A model generated the notes under the pieces. The model was not told the origin of the DNA. It did not search any database and saw only the letters and a program-made list of their open reading frames with translations. From Actinomycetota bacterium (lineage in GTDB: Bacteria > Actinomycetota > UBA4738 > HRBIN12), in the NCBI GenBank assembly GCA_004366195.1, contig SIRV01000128.1, forward strand, positions 1 to 13,872: 13,872 bases of DNA, read 5' to 3'. The position numbers and the translations under genes are program-made. Positions 1 to 6,591 of the stretch are shown here, piece by piece (within the stretch, counting starts at the first letter, position 1; each line of letters begins with the position of its first letter).

Positions 1-1
1 C

Positions 2-988
2 ATCCATCCGGTGCTCGCTAACCTCGGCGGGGTCAAGGTCGTGATGCCGGGCTCGCCGGCCGACGCCAAGGGACTGCTCAAGGCGGCCATCCGCGACGAC
101 GATCCGGTCTTCTTCCTGCAGGCCGCCGGCCGGGGCGGCGAGCCGGGCGAGGTGCCGGACGAGGAGTACGTCGTGCCGCTCGGGCAGGCGGCCGTTCGCC
201 GGGCCGGACGCGATCTCACCCTCGTCGCGATCGGTGCCATGGTCCGCCCCGCCCTCAAGACCGCCGAGGCGCTCGCGGGCGAGGGGATCGAGGTCGAGGT
301 CGTCGACCCGCGCACCGTCGTACCGCTCGACCTCGAGACGATCCTGGCCTCGGTGCGGCGAACGGGTCGGCTCGTGGTGGTGGACGAGGCCCGCGACACC
401 TGCTCGGTCGCGAGCCACCTGGCGGCACTCGTGGCCGAGCGGGCCTTCGAGGCGCTCCGCCGCACCTACCCGACCTGGGCCCGGGTGGCGGCGGCCCCCA
501 CGCGGGAGCTCGCCCGCGCGATCCGCTCCGGGGGCCTCGCCAACACGAAGGCGGCGCGGATCCGGGCGATCCTGCGGGAGGTCGCCGAGCGGGAAGGGGA
601 CTACGACCTCTCGCGTCTGCGGGCGCTGCCCGATGCGGAGGTCCGGGCCTACCTCACGAGCCTGCCGGGGGTGGGGCCGAAGACGGCGGCGGTGGTCATG
701 GCCTTCGCCCTCGGCCGGGACGCGATCCCCGTGGACACGCACGTGCACCGGGTGTCGCGCCGGCTCGGGCTGGTGCCCCCCCGCGCCTCGGCGGAGCGGG
801 CCCACGACCTGCTCCACGAGCTCGTCCCCGACGAGCTGAAGACGCCGCTGCACGTGGGGCTGATCCGGCTCGGGCGGGAGCTCTGCCGGGCCCGGGAGCC
901 CCGCTGCGAGGACTGTCCCCTCCGCGACCTCTGCCCGACCGGCCGGGAGGTGCTGGGGCGGCGCCGGGCGCGCCCGAGGAAGGGCTAG
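2..988 (+). CDS. Chimeric frame: 2-oxoacid dehydrogenase E1 beta C-terminal part fused to N-terminally truncated endonuclease III (5' end outside window)
   Basis: The frame is open from base 2, so the gene begins upstream; the GTG at 11 is an internal valine codon. Codons 1-~153 match the end of the pyrimidine-binding domain and the transketolase C-terminal domain of pyruvate/branched-chain dehydrogenase E1 beta (GVKVVMPGSPADAKGLLKAA, LVAIGAMV, VDPRTVVPLD, GRLVVVDEA). The usual last ~45 residues of E1 beta are absent. From about codon 146 the protein is endonuclease III, a DNA glycosylase/AP lyase. The helix-hairpin-helix LPGVGPKT carries the catalytic Lys (codon at 680), VDTHVHRV carries the catalytic Asp (codon at 734), and a C-X6-C-X2-C-X5-C set near the end binds a [4Fe-4S] cluster. 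The N-terminal ~45-50 residues of Nth, including the SAQ/SQNTSD helix, are missing. Neither half is complete, so activity is doubtful. This may be a real deletion fusion or an assembly chimera. Domain identities are confident; reality of the fusion is not. Confidence 0.8.
   Translation: MHPVLANLGGVKVVMPGSPADAKGLLKAAIRDDDPVFFLQAAGRGGEPGEVPDEEYVVPLGQAAVRRAGRDLTLVAIGAMVRPALKTAEALAGEGIEVEVVDPRTVVPLDLETILASVRRTGRLVVVDEARDTCSVASHLAALVAERAFEALRRTYPTWARVAAAPTRELARAIRSGGLANTKAARIRAILREVAEREGDYDLSRLRALPDAEVRAYLTSLPGVGPKTAAVVMAFALGRDAIPVDTHVHRVSRRLGLVPPRASAERAHDLLHELVPDELKTPLHVGLIRLGRELCRAREPRCEDCPLRDLCPTGREVLGRRRARPRKG
437..460 (+). other. Fusion junction between E1 beta and Nth segments
   Basis: These bases encode ERAFEALR. 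From knowledge of the families, E1 beta proteins commonly read VAERAFEALRAPV at this place, and this Nth clade reads something like ERAFEALRRTYPTW after SQNTSD. The same peptide, and in GC-rich codon use probably nearly the same DNA, therefore fits both parents. A microhomology of this kind can support either a deletion in vivo or a false join by an assembler. The exact crossover within the stretch cannot be fixed from this sequence alone. Confidence 0.6.
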
Positions 989-1012
989 AGGCGGCGCGCC
1001 CGGCGCCGCCTC
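988..1012. terminator. Candidate bidirectional terminator hairpin
   Basis: A perfect 10-bp inverted repeat, GAGGCGGCGC (988-997) and GCGCCGCCTC (1003-1012), encloses a 5-base loop. It begins on the last base of the chimeric frame's stop codon and ends five bases before the 3' end of the convergent tRNA gene. It could serve both transcripts. No T-tract follows on either strand, which is common for presumed actinobacterial terminators but leaves the call unproven. Confidence 0.55.
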
Positions 1013-1016
1013 CTCG

Positions 1017-1087
1017 AGCGGGCGAGGGGAATCGAACCCCCGTTTCGAGCTTGGGAAGCTCGCGTTCTGCCATTGAACCACGCCCGC
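1017..1087 (-). tRNA. tRNA-Gly, anticodon CCC
   Basis: The minus strand folds as a 71-nt cloverleaf. The acceptor stem GCGGGCG pairs with CGCCCGC. The D stem is GTTC/GAAC with loop AATGGCA. The anticodon stem CGAGC/GCTCG holds loop TTCCCAA, giving anticodon CCC (reads GGG). The variable loop is 4 nt, and the T stem GGGGG/CCCCT has one G-T pair and loop TTCGATT. The discriminator is T and CCA is not encoded. It lies next to trpD-dcd; a tRNA-Gly beside dcd is also, from memory, the arrangement in mycobacteria. Confidence 0.95.
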
Positions 1088-1100
1088 GTGGTCGAGCCAC

Positions 1101-1130
1101 AGTGTAGCGAGCTCCGCGCGGCCGTGTCGG
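1101..1130 (-). promoter_or_regulatory. Promoter of tRNA-Gly
   Basis: On the minus strand TACACT (1106-1101) is a good -10 hexamer of the TANNNT type, 13 bases before the mature tRNA 5' end. CCGACA (1130-1125) lies 18 bases further upstream and matches four of six bases of TTGACA. The start site would fall about six bases into the 13-base leader. The placement right before a stable RNA gene supports the call. Confidence 0.6.
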
Positions 1131-1172
1131 GCCGCGTCCGTGTGCGGGGCCGCGGAACGCCCGTCGCCGTGC

Positions 1173-1178
1173 TAGCCT
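1173..1178 (+). promoter_or_regulatory. Possible -10 element of trpD
   Basis: TAGCCT fits the TANNNT form and sits nine bases before the trpD ATG, in otherwise GC-rich DNA with no Shine-Dalgarno sequence. This suggests a leaderless or nearly leaderless transcript. No convincing -35 is seen around 1150. The 100-bp gap 1088-1187 holds only this element and the divergent tRNA promoter. Confidence 0.4.
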
Positions 1179-1187
1179 GCCCGTCCC

Positions 1188-2216
1188 ATGGACCAGGACC
1201 TGTGGCCCCGGGTGCTCTCGCGCCTCTGCTCGGGCGCGTCCCTCTCGACCGAGGAGGCGGCAGCCGCGATGCGCTCGATCATGGCGGGGGAGGCCACCCC
1301 GGGACAGATCGGCGGGTTCCTCATGGCCCTCCGCACGAAGGGGGAGACGGCGGACGAGATCGAGGGGCTCGTCCGCACCATGCTGGAGTTCGCGACGCCC
1401 GTCACCCCTCCGGGCCCTGTGGTCGACGTCGTCGGCACAGGGGGCGACCGCAGCGGGACCTTCAACATCTCCACCGTCGCGGCCGTCGTCGCGGCCGGCG
1501 CCGGGGTGCGGGTGGCCAAGCACGGGAACCGGGCGGCGAGCTCGCGCTGCGGGTCGGCCGACGTCCTCGAGGCGCTCGGGGTGCGGATCGACCTCGGGCC
1601 GGCCGGCGTGGGGCGGTGCCTCGCCGAGGTCGGTATCGCCTTCCTGTTCGCGCCGAGGTTCCATCCCTCCATGGCGCACGCCGGGCCGGTGCGCCGGGAG
1701 CTCCGCGTGCCGACCGTCTTCAACTTCCTCGGCCCCCTCTGCAACCCGGCCCGGCCGGCGGCCCAGGCGGTCGGCGTGTCCGACGCCCGGATGCTGCCGC
1801 TCATGGCGGAGGTGCTCGCCCGCCGGGGCGTGCGGGCGAAGCTGTTCCGGGGCGAGGACGGCCTGGACGAGCTCACGACGACGGGGGCCTCGACCGTCCA
1901 CGACGTCCGGGAGGGCGAGGTCCGCGTGACGCAGCTCGACCCGGTCGACCTCGGCCTCCCGCGGGCGAGCCTCGAGGACCTGCGGGGCGGGGACGCGGAG
2001 GAGGGCGCGCGGCTCGCGCGCCGGGTGCTCGAGGGCGAGTCGGGGCCCCGCCGGGACGTGGTCCTGTTGAACGCCGCCGCGGCCCTCGAGGTGGCCGGCG
2101 CGGCGCCCTCCCTCGCGGAAGGGCTCGAGCTCGCCGCGCGCTCCATCGACTCCGGCGCCGCCCTTGCCACGCTGGAGCGCTGGATCGAGGTCTCGCGGGC
2201 GGCCGAGGACGAGTAG
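1188..2216 (+). CDS. trpD: Anthranilate phosphoribosyltransferase
   Basis: This enzyme transfers the phosphoribosyl group of PRPP to anthranilate, the second committed step of tryptophan synthesis, in the cytosol. The 342-aa protein has the family's normal length. An N-terminal helical domain (about 1-70) precedes the alpha/beta PRPP-binding domain. Diagnostic motifs are VVGTGGD (81-87), NIST (93-96), KHGNRAASSRCGSADVLEALG (111-131) for PRPP and anthranilate binding, FNFLGPLCNPA (178-188), and the Asp-Glu metal pair in GLDEL (227-228). ATG at 1188 is the natural start; no Shine-Dalgarno precedes it, and a -10-like TAGCCT lies just upstream. No other trp genes are in the window, so it stands apart from a trp operon. 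It ends 12 bases before dcd and is probably cotranscribed with it. Thymidine phosphorylase relatives share the fold but not the FNFLGPL/KHGNR set. Confidence 0.95.
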   Translation: MDQDLWPRVLSRLCSGASLSTEEAAAAMRSIMAGEATPGQIGGFLMALRTKGETADEIEGLVRTMLEFATPVTPPGPVVDVVGTGGDRSGTFNISTVAAVVAAGAGVRVAKHGNRAASSRCGSADVLEALGVRIDLGPAGVGRCLAEVGIAFLFAPRFHPSMAHAGPVRRELRVPTVFNFLGPLCNPARPAAQAVGVSDARMLPLMAEVLARRGVRAKLFRGEDGLDELTTTGASTVHDVREGEVRVTQLDPVDLGLPRASLEDLRGGDAEEGARLARRVLEGESGPRRDVVLLNAAAALEVAGAAPSLAEGLELAARSIDSGAALATLERWIEVSRAAEDE

Positions 2217-2228
2217 CATCCCGTCGGG

Positions 2229-2795
2229 ATGATCCTCTCCGACGTCTCGATCCGCGAGGAGATCGCCGCTGGCCGGATCGTGATCGACCCCTTCGACCCG
2301 AGCTGCATCCAGCCCAGCTCCGTGGACCTGCACGTGGACTCGCGCTTCCGCGTGTTCGCGAACTCGCGCTACCCCTACATCGACGTCCGCGAGGAGATGC
2401 CGGAGCTCACCGAGCTGGTGGAGGTGGGGCCGGAGGAGCCGTTCATCCTGCACCCCGGGGAGTTCGTGCTCGGCTCGACCCTGGAGCGGGTGGTGCTGCC
2501 CGACGACCTGGTCGCCCGCCTGGAGGGCAAGTCCTCCCTGGGACGGCTCGGCCTGCTGATCCACTCCACGGCGGGCTACGTCGACCCCGGGTGGGACGGG
2601 TACCTCACGCTCGAGCTCTCGAACGTGGCGAACCTGCCGATCACGATCTACCCGGGGATGAAGATCGGGCAGATCTCCTTCTTCCGCCTCACCACCCCCG
2701 CGGCCGCCCCCTACGGTTCGGCTGGCGCGCGGAGCAAGTACCAGGGGCAGCGCGGACCGACCCCCAGCCGGTTCTTCGAGGAGTACCGAGGCTGA
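2229..2795 (+). CDS. dcd: dCTP deaminase, probably the dUMP-forming bifunctional type
   Basis: This enzyme supplies dUMP for thymidylate synthesis by deaminating dCTP. The 188-aa protein carries the trimeric dUTPase-like fold motifs: QPSSVDL (28-34), LEGKSSLGRLGLL (98-110), HSTAGYVDPGW (112-122), the catalytic Glu in LTLELSN (Glu129) and YQGQRGPTPSR (171-181) near the C-terminus. The HSTAG(F/Y) segment and the close overall match to the Mycobacterium tuberculosis protein, as I recall it, suggest it also splits off pyrophosphate (dCTP to dUMP), unlike the Escherichia coli enzyme, whose equivalent reads TAHRIDPG. That assignment is inference. It starts 12 bases after trpD and its stop codon falls in a hairpin shared with a convergent gene. 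Confidence 0.95.
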   Translation: MILSDVSIREEIAAGRIVIDPFDPSCIQPSSVDLHVDSRFRVFANSRYPYIDVREEMPELTELVEVGPEEPFILHPGEFVLGSTLERVVLPDDLVARLEGKSSLGRLGLLIHSTAGYVDPGWDGYLTLELSNVANLPITIYPGMKIGQISFFRLTTPAAAPYGSAGARSKYQGQRGPTPSRFFEEYRG

Positions 2796-2822
2796 CGTCG
2801 GGCGCCGGTCGGCCCGGTCAGC
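2791..2822. terminator. Candidate bidirectional terminator hairpin over two stop codons
   Basis: GCTGAC (2791-2796) pairs with GTCAGC (2817-2822), and inside it CGGGC (2799-2803) pairs with GCCCG (2812-2816) across an 8-base loop, with a 2-base bulge on the left arm. The outer stem contains the stop codons of dcd on the plus strand and of the small protein gene on the minus strand. This leaves just 22 bases between the two genes, so the hairpin is a compact candidate terminator for both. No T-tract is present. Confidence 0.5.
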
Positions 2823-3015
2823 GATCGGGCGTGGGGATGGCGCGCAACCGCCGCAGCAGCTGCTCGGCGCGCACGAGGATGTCGGCCTCCTCCACGGCGG
2901 CCTGCGGCACCGGCGCCCCCTCGTCGCCCTCCTCCGCGTGCTCGGCGAGGGCGCGCATGCTCCGGTACCAGTGGTCCTCGTACGCAGCCTCGGGCGCGGG
3001 ACGTTCGTCGGGCAT
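2818..3015 (-). CDS. Small hypothetical protein (65 aa), third gene of the two-component unit
   Basis: I do not recognise this protein. It is 65 aa, charged and apparently mostly helical. An acidic, Glu/Ala-rich middle (ALAEHAEEGDEGAPVP) is followed by a basic C-terminal helix (AEQLLRRLRAI). There is no signal peptide, membrane segment or cysteine. It begins at ATG 12 bases after the response-regulator stop with only a weak ribosome site, and its stop lies in the hairpin shared with dcd. Its place as last gene of the kinase-regulator unit is the main reason to think it real. It could be a small partner of the signalling pair or an unrelated passenger. Confidence 0.6.
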   Translation of the reverse strand: MPDERPAPEAAYEDHWYRSMRALAEHAEEGDEGAPVPQAAVEEADILVRAEQLLRRLRAIPTPDR

Positions 3016-3027
3016 CTCGGGGCCGTC

Positions 3028-3726
3028 TCAGCCTCGTCCGTCGTTGGCCCGCGGCCCCTCGTCGGCGAGGGTCGGCCGGGGGCCGATGCCCATGGCGACC
3101 GCGGCCATCGCCGCCTGGGTCCGGTTCGTGACGCCGAGCTTGCGGAAGATGGCGGCGAGGTGCGCCTTCACCGTCTTCTCCGACAGGAACAGCGCCCGGG
3201 AGATGTCGCGGTTGCTCCGGCCCTCGACGAGGAGGCAGAGGATATCGGTCTCGCGTTGGGTCAGGGTCCCGTGGGCGCGTGGCGCGGGGCCGCCGTCGTC
3301 GGCCGGGCCCTCCTCCGTCGCCTCGAACAGGTTCTGGATCACGCGCGGCGAGAGCACGTTGCCGCCCCCCGACATCGCGACCCGGATCGCCTGCTCCAGG
3401 TCCTCGGGGGTCGCGTCCTTCAGCATGTAGCCGGCGGCGCCCTCCGCGAGGGCCCGACGGACGTAGTGCGTGTGGTCGAACGAGGAGAGCATGATCACCG
3501 GCACCTCCGGCCAGCGCTGCTTCATCTCGTGCAGCAGGTCGAGCCCGTCGGCATCCGGCATCCGCACGTCGACGAGGGCGACGTCGATGCCGCCGGCGTT
3601 CATCGCCTCCAGCGCCTCGGCGACGTCGGCGGCCTCGACGACCTCGGCCTCGGGGAAGCACTCACGGACCACGTGCCCCATCCCCCGGCGCACCAACGCG
3701 TGGTCGTCCACGATCAGGATCTTCAC
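3028..3726 (-). CDS. NarL/FixJ-family response regulator
   Basis: This is a transcription factor expected to be phosphorylated by the kinase encoded just upstream. The 232-aa protein starts at GTG 3726, whose bases overlap the kinase stop as GTGA. The frame stays open further upstream, but the receiver domain begins exactly here (VKILIVDDHALVRRG). The receiver domain (1-~118) has the acidic pair Asp7/Asp8, phospho-acceptor Asp53 in ALVDVRMPDADG, Ser81/Ser82 and Lys103 in YMLKDA. A proline/glycine-rich linker (~135-153) leads to a LuxR-type helix-turn-helix (~154-210: LTQRETDIL, NRDISRALFLSEKTVKAHL). All residues needed for phosphotransfer are present. The stop is 12 bases before the 65-aa gene. 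Targets cannot be inferred. Confidence 0.93.
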   Translation of the reverse strand: MKILIVDDHALVRRGMGHVVRECFPEAEVVEAADVAEALEAMNAGGIDVALVDVRMPDADGLDLLHEMKQRWPEVPVIMLSSFDHTHYVRRALAEGAAGYMLKDATPEDLEQAIRVAMSGGGNVLSPRVIQNLFEATEEGPADDGGPAPRAHGTLTQRETDILCLLVEGRSNRDISRALFLSEKTVKAHLAAIFRKLGVTNRTQAAMAAVAMGIGPRPTLADEGPRANDGRG

Positions 3727-4397
3727 GGCTCCGCTCCCTGGCTCGTGATCGGCAGCCGGGCCGTGACCCGGGTGCCGTCGGTGGGGGAGGACGCCACGTC
3801 GAGCGTTCCCCCGGCCTCTTCCACCCGTCGCCGCAGGAGGGCGAGCCCCAGGTGGCCATCCCCCGGCTCGACCGAGTCGGGCTCGAACCCCCGGCCGTCG
3901 TCCTCCACCCGGACCTCGAGGGTCTCGGGGCGGACGAGGACGCTGACCCGGACCCGCTCGGCGGCGGCGTGCTTCGCGGCGTTGGCCACGCCCTCCCGGA
4001 TCACCGCCGATGCCACGTCGAGCACGTCGGGCGGGACGCGGTGGAGGTCGCCCTCCACGGACCAGTCCGCCGGCAGCTGCCAGCGGTCCCGCAGGCTCCG
4101 CACGAGATCCTCCAGGCCGTCGCCACCGCTCGGGGCGTCGGGGGAGAGGCGAGCGAGGATGCCCCGGATCTCCTCGAGCGCCCGCCGCAGCTCCGCCGCT
4201 CCCCGCCGGAGCGCCTCGGCGGCCTCGTCGGGGCTCACCCGCGCCCGGCGGGCGAGCCACTCGAGCTCGAGGACCGAGGCCGTGACGACCTGGGTCAGCC
4301 CATCGTGGATGGCGTACGCGAGGCGCTCGCGCTCGCGCGCCGCGGGGTCCCCGCCCCGCGCCCGCGAGGGCTCGAGCGTCGCGGTCCGCGTCTCCAC
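3723..4397 (-). CDS. Soluble HisKA_3 sensor histidine kinase (NarX/DesK-like core)
   Basis: This kinase is expected to autophosphorylate on His31 and pass the phosphate to the next gene's product. I chose GTG 4397 because a strong GGGAGGA ribosome site lies just upstream and the conserved part begins soon after. An upstream ATG at 4547 in the same frame would add a low-complexity Arg/Pro-rich tail and run into the etfD terminator hairpins. In the 224-aa form, the dimerisation/H-box is RERLAYAIHDGLTQ (His31, with the H-D-x-x-x-Q phosphatase pattern). A HATPase domain follows, with N-box Asn139 in REGVANAAKH, EDDGRGF (165-171) and the G2 region GHLGLALLRRR. There is no membrane segment, PAS or GAF domain, so the input is cytosolic or comes through a partner. 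It overlaps the regulator gene by 4 bases. Confidence 0.9.
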   Translation of the reverse strand: METRTATLEPSRARGGDPAARERERLAYAIHDGLTQVVTASVLELEWLARRARVSPDEAAEALRRGAAELRRALEEIRGILARLSPDAPSGGDGLEDLVRSLRDRWQLPADWSVEGDLHRVPPDVLDVASAVIREGVANAAKHAAAERVRVSVLVRPETLEVRVEDDGRGFEPDSVEPGDGHLGLALLRRRVEEAGGTLDVASSPTDGTRVTARLPITSQGAEP

Positions 4398-4531
4398 CCG
4401 TCCGTCCTCCCGTCCGTTCGACCGCCATGGTCGAGGGTCCGGAGCCGCCCCGGCGTTCGGCCGATGGTCGGTCCCGTGCCCGTTCGGTCTAGTTCTTCCT
4501 TTCGGACGGTTCCCCGGTCGCCTTGAACGGC

Positions 4532-4564
4532 GCCGAGGTCTCGGCATCCGCCGAAGGTCGGCGG
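4532..4564 (-). terminator. Tandem hairpins after the etfD-like gene
   Basis: CCGCCGA (4548-4554) pairs with TCGGCGG (4558-4564) around a 3-base loop, ending two bases from the oxidoreductase stop codon. GCCGA (4532-4536) pairs with TCGGC (4541-4545) around a 4-base loop just beyond it in the direction of transcription. This makes a plausible terminator, again without a T-run. The remaining 4398-4531 gap before the kinase gene shows no clear promoter; its only notable content is the kinase ribosome site. Confidence 0.5.
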
Positions 4565-4565
4565 G

Positions 4566-6584
4566 TCAGTCCGTGGGGGACGGCGCCGGCTCGGGCAGGG
4601 CGGCCCGCTCCAGCACCTGGGCGACGTCCAGCACGCGGACGTCGTCGCCCCGGGCGCGGTGCCCGTCGTCCAGCATCACCAGGCAGTAGGGACACGCGAC
4701 GCCCACCGTGTCGGCCCCGGTGGCGGCGGCCTCGTCCGCCCGCTCCTCGTTGATGCGCTTGCCGATCCGCTCCTCCATCCACATCCGGGCCCCACCGGCG
4801 CCGCAGCAGAAGCCTCGCGGACCGTGGCGGGGCATCTCGACGCTCCGCACCCCGGGGACGGTGGCGAGGAGCGCGCGCGGCTCCTCGTAGATGCCGTTGT
4901 GGCGGCCGAGGTAGCACGGGTCGTGGTAGGCGAGGAGCGTATCGAGCGCCGCGCTCGGTCGGAGCTTGCCCTCGCGCACGAGGCGGGCGAGGAGCTCGGT
5001 GTGGTGGAGGACCTCGAACCGGCCGCCGTAGCGCGGGTACTCGTTCCGGAGCGTGTTGAAGCAGTGGGGGCAGTTGGCGACGATCGTCGTGACCCCGGCC
5101 TCGGTGAGGGTCGCGACGTTGCGCTCGGCGAGCTCCTGGAAGAGGTACTCGTTGCCCATCCGCCGGGCCGGGTCCCCGGTGCAGAGCTCCCGGGGTCCGA
5201 GGATGGCGAAGGAGACGCCGGCGGCGGACAGAAGCTTGGCGAGGGAGCGGGCGATCCTCCTCGCCCGGTCGTCGAAGGCGCTCGCGCAGCCCACCCAGTA
5301 GAGGACGTCGGGCGCGGGGTCCCCTTCGCCCAGCACCGGCACGTCGAGCCCCTCCGCCCAGGCCGCGCGCTGGGACTGGGGCATGCCCCACGGGTTGTTC
5401 GCGTTCTCCAGGTTCCGCAGCAGCGCCCCCGCCTCCTGGGGGAAGCGGGACTCGGCCATGACGAGGTTCCGGCGCAGGTCGACGATGGTGTCGATGTGCT
5501 CGATGTCCACGGGGCACTCGCGCACGCAGGCACCGCAGGTGGTGCAGGACCAGACCACGGCCTCGTCTACCACCTCGGGGACCAGCGGGGTGGCCTGCGC
5601 CTCCTCACCCCGTGCTCGGGCGGCGAGGATCCCCGGTCCCTCGGCGAAGAGCTGGTCGCGGAGGTTCATCACGAGGAGCTTGGGCGAGAGGGGCTTGCCG
5701 GTGTTCCAGGCCGGGCAGAGCGCCTGGCACCGGCCGCACTCCGTGCACGTGTAGAGGTCGAGGAGCTCCTTGTGGGTGAGGTCGACGATGGTGGCGGCCC
5801 CCAGGGACTGCTCGCCGGCCTCGAGCGCCTCCAGGCTGATCGGCAGCGGCGTGAGGGCACCGGGGGGTTCGGTCTTGGCCAGGAACACGTTGATCGCGCT
5901 GGTCGCGATGTGCAGGTGCTTCGAGTACGTGAGGTACACGAGGAAGGAGAAGATCAGCGCGAGGTGCACCCAGAGCGAGGCCTGCTCGAGGAGGAAGAGG
6001 CGCCCCTCGGAGAGGCCCTCCAGGGGCCGGGCGAGCAGGCTCGAGATCGGGGTCCAGGCCCGCGGCGCCTCGGCCACGCCTTGGGCGATCCGGGCTGCGT
6101 TGCCGAGGAAGAGCGTGAGGACGATCCAGGTGATCCACCCGAGGATGCGGTAGGCCTCCCGGGCGTGGCTGCCGATGAAGCGCTCGGGGCGCTGCACGAG
6201 GCGGATCCAGAGCGCGATGGCGATGCCGGCGAGCACGCCGGCGGCGAACAGGTCCTGGAGGAGGCCCAGCCAGCCGGCCCGTCCGATCAGCGGTAGGGCG
6301 AAGTCGGGGTCGATCACCTGGCCGAGCGCCTCGGCGATCGTGGTGAGGAGGACGAGGAACCCCCAGAAGATCAGGGCGTGCATGAGCCCGGGGAGCGGCC
6401 GCTGGAGGAGCTTCCGCTGGCCGAGGACGTGGGCCACCTCCCGAAGGAGCCGCCGCGGCAGGTCGCCGGAGCGGTCCACCGGGCGGCCGAGGCGTACGAG
6501 GCGCACCAGGAGCAGCGCCCGGCGGGCGAAGAGGCCGAGGGAGAGGGCGAGCAGGAGCGCGAGGACGGCGGCGCGGGCCGGCAT
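4566..6584 (-). CDS. etfD: Membrane-anchored Fe-S oxidoreductase with CCG domains, EtfD/FadF-like (ETF:menaquinone oxidoreductase candidate)
   Basis: Proteins of this build carry electrons from reduced electron-transfer flavoprotein (fatty-acid beta-oxidation) to membrane quinone. The 672-aa protein has about five N-terminal membrane segments (near 5-27, 68-90, 108-130, 147-165, 203-222) forming a NarI-like domain. His69, His207, His223 and His225 are candidate haem ligands. Two [4Fe-4S] motifs follow: Cys280/283/286/290 and Cys347/350/353/357. Two HdrB/GlpC-type CCG domains use Cys433/468/505/508 and Cys557/593/594/631/634; the first reads ELCTGDPARRMGNE. ATG 6584 is preferred over an ATG at 6659, which would place the coding region over the dnaK promoter, and it has a -10 element seven bases upstream. 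The assignment rests on architecture and on the resemblance to mycobacterial EtfD (Rv0338c). No etfAB genes are in view, so a related lactate or heterodisulfide role is possible. Confidence 0.82.
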   Translation of the reverse strand: MPARAAVLALLLALSLGLFARRALLLVRLVRLGRPVDRSGDLPRRLLREVAHVLGQRKLLQRPLPGLMHALIFWGFLVLLTTIAEALGQVIDPDFALPLIGRAGWLGLLQDLFAAGVLAGIAIALWIRLVQRPERFIGSHAREAYRILGWITWIVLTLFLGNAARIAQGVAEAPRAWTPISSLLARPLEGLSEGRLFLLEQASLWVHLALIFSFLVYLTYSKHLHIATSAINVFLAKTEPPGALTPLPISLEALEAGEQSLGAATIVDLTHKELLDLYTCTECGRCQALCPAWNTGKPLSPKLLVMNLRDQLFAEGPGILAARARGEEAQATPLVPEVVDEAVVWSCTTCGACVRECPVDIEHIDTIVDLRRNLVMAESRFPQEAGALLRNLENANNPWGMPQSQRAAWAEGLDVPVLGEGDPAPDVLYWVGCASAFDDRARRIARSLAKLLSAAGVSFAILGPRELCTGDPARRMGNEYLFQELAERNVATLTEAGVTTIVANCPHCFNTLRNEYPRYGGRFEVLHHTELLARLVREGKLRPSAALDTLLAYHDPCYLGRHNGIYEEPRALLATVPGVRSVEMPRHGPRGFCCGAGGARMWMEERIGKRINEERADEAAATGADTVGVACPYCLVMLDDGHRARGDDVRVLDVAQVLERAALPEPAPSPTD

Positions 6585-6591
6585 GGCGCGA

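Noticed and set aside
1073..3430. A 785-codon plus-strand frame across the tRNA, trpD and dcd
   Set aside because: It runs through the tRNA gene and overlaps three well-supported genes in another frame; the product is Arg/Gly/Pro low complexity.
3726..4428. An N-terminal extension of the response regulator up to 4428
   Set aside because: The extra 234 codons are Arg/Gly/Pro-rich shadow of the kinase gene in another frame. The receiver domain starts exactly at the GTG that overlaps the kinase stop.
4398..4547. An ATG start for the kinase at 4547
   Set aside because: It would add 50 residues of Arg/Pro-rich low complexity and place the start inside the etfD terminator hairpins. GTG 4397 has a strong GGGAGGA site.
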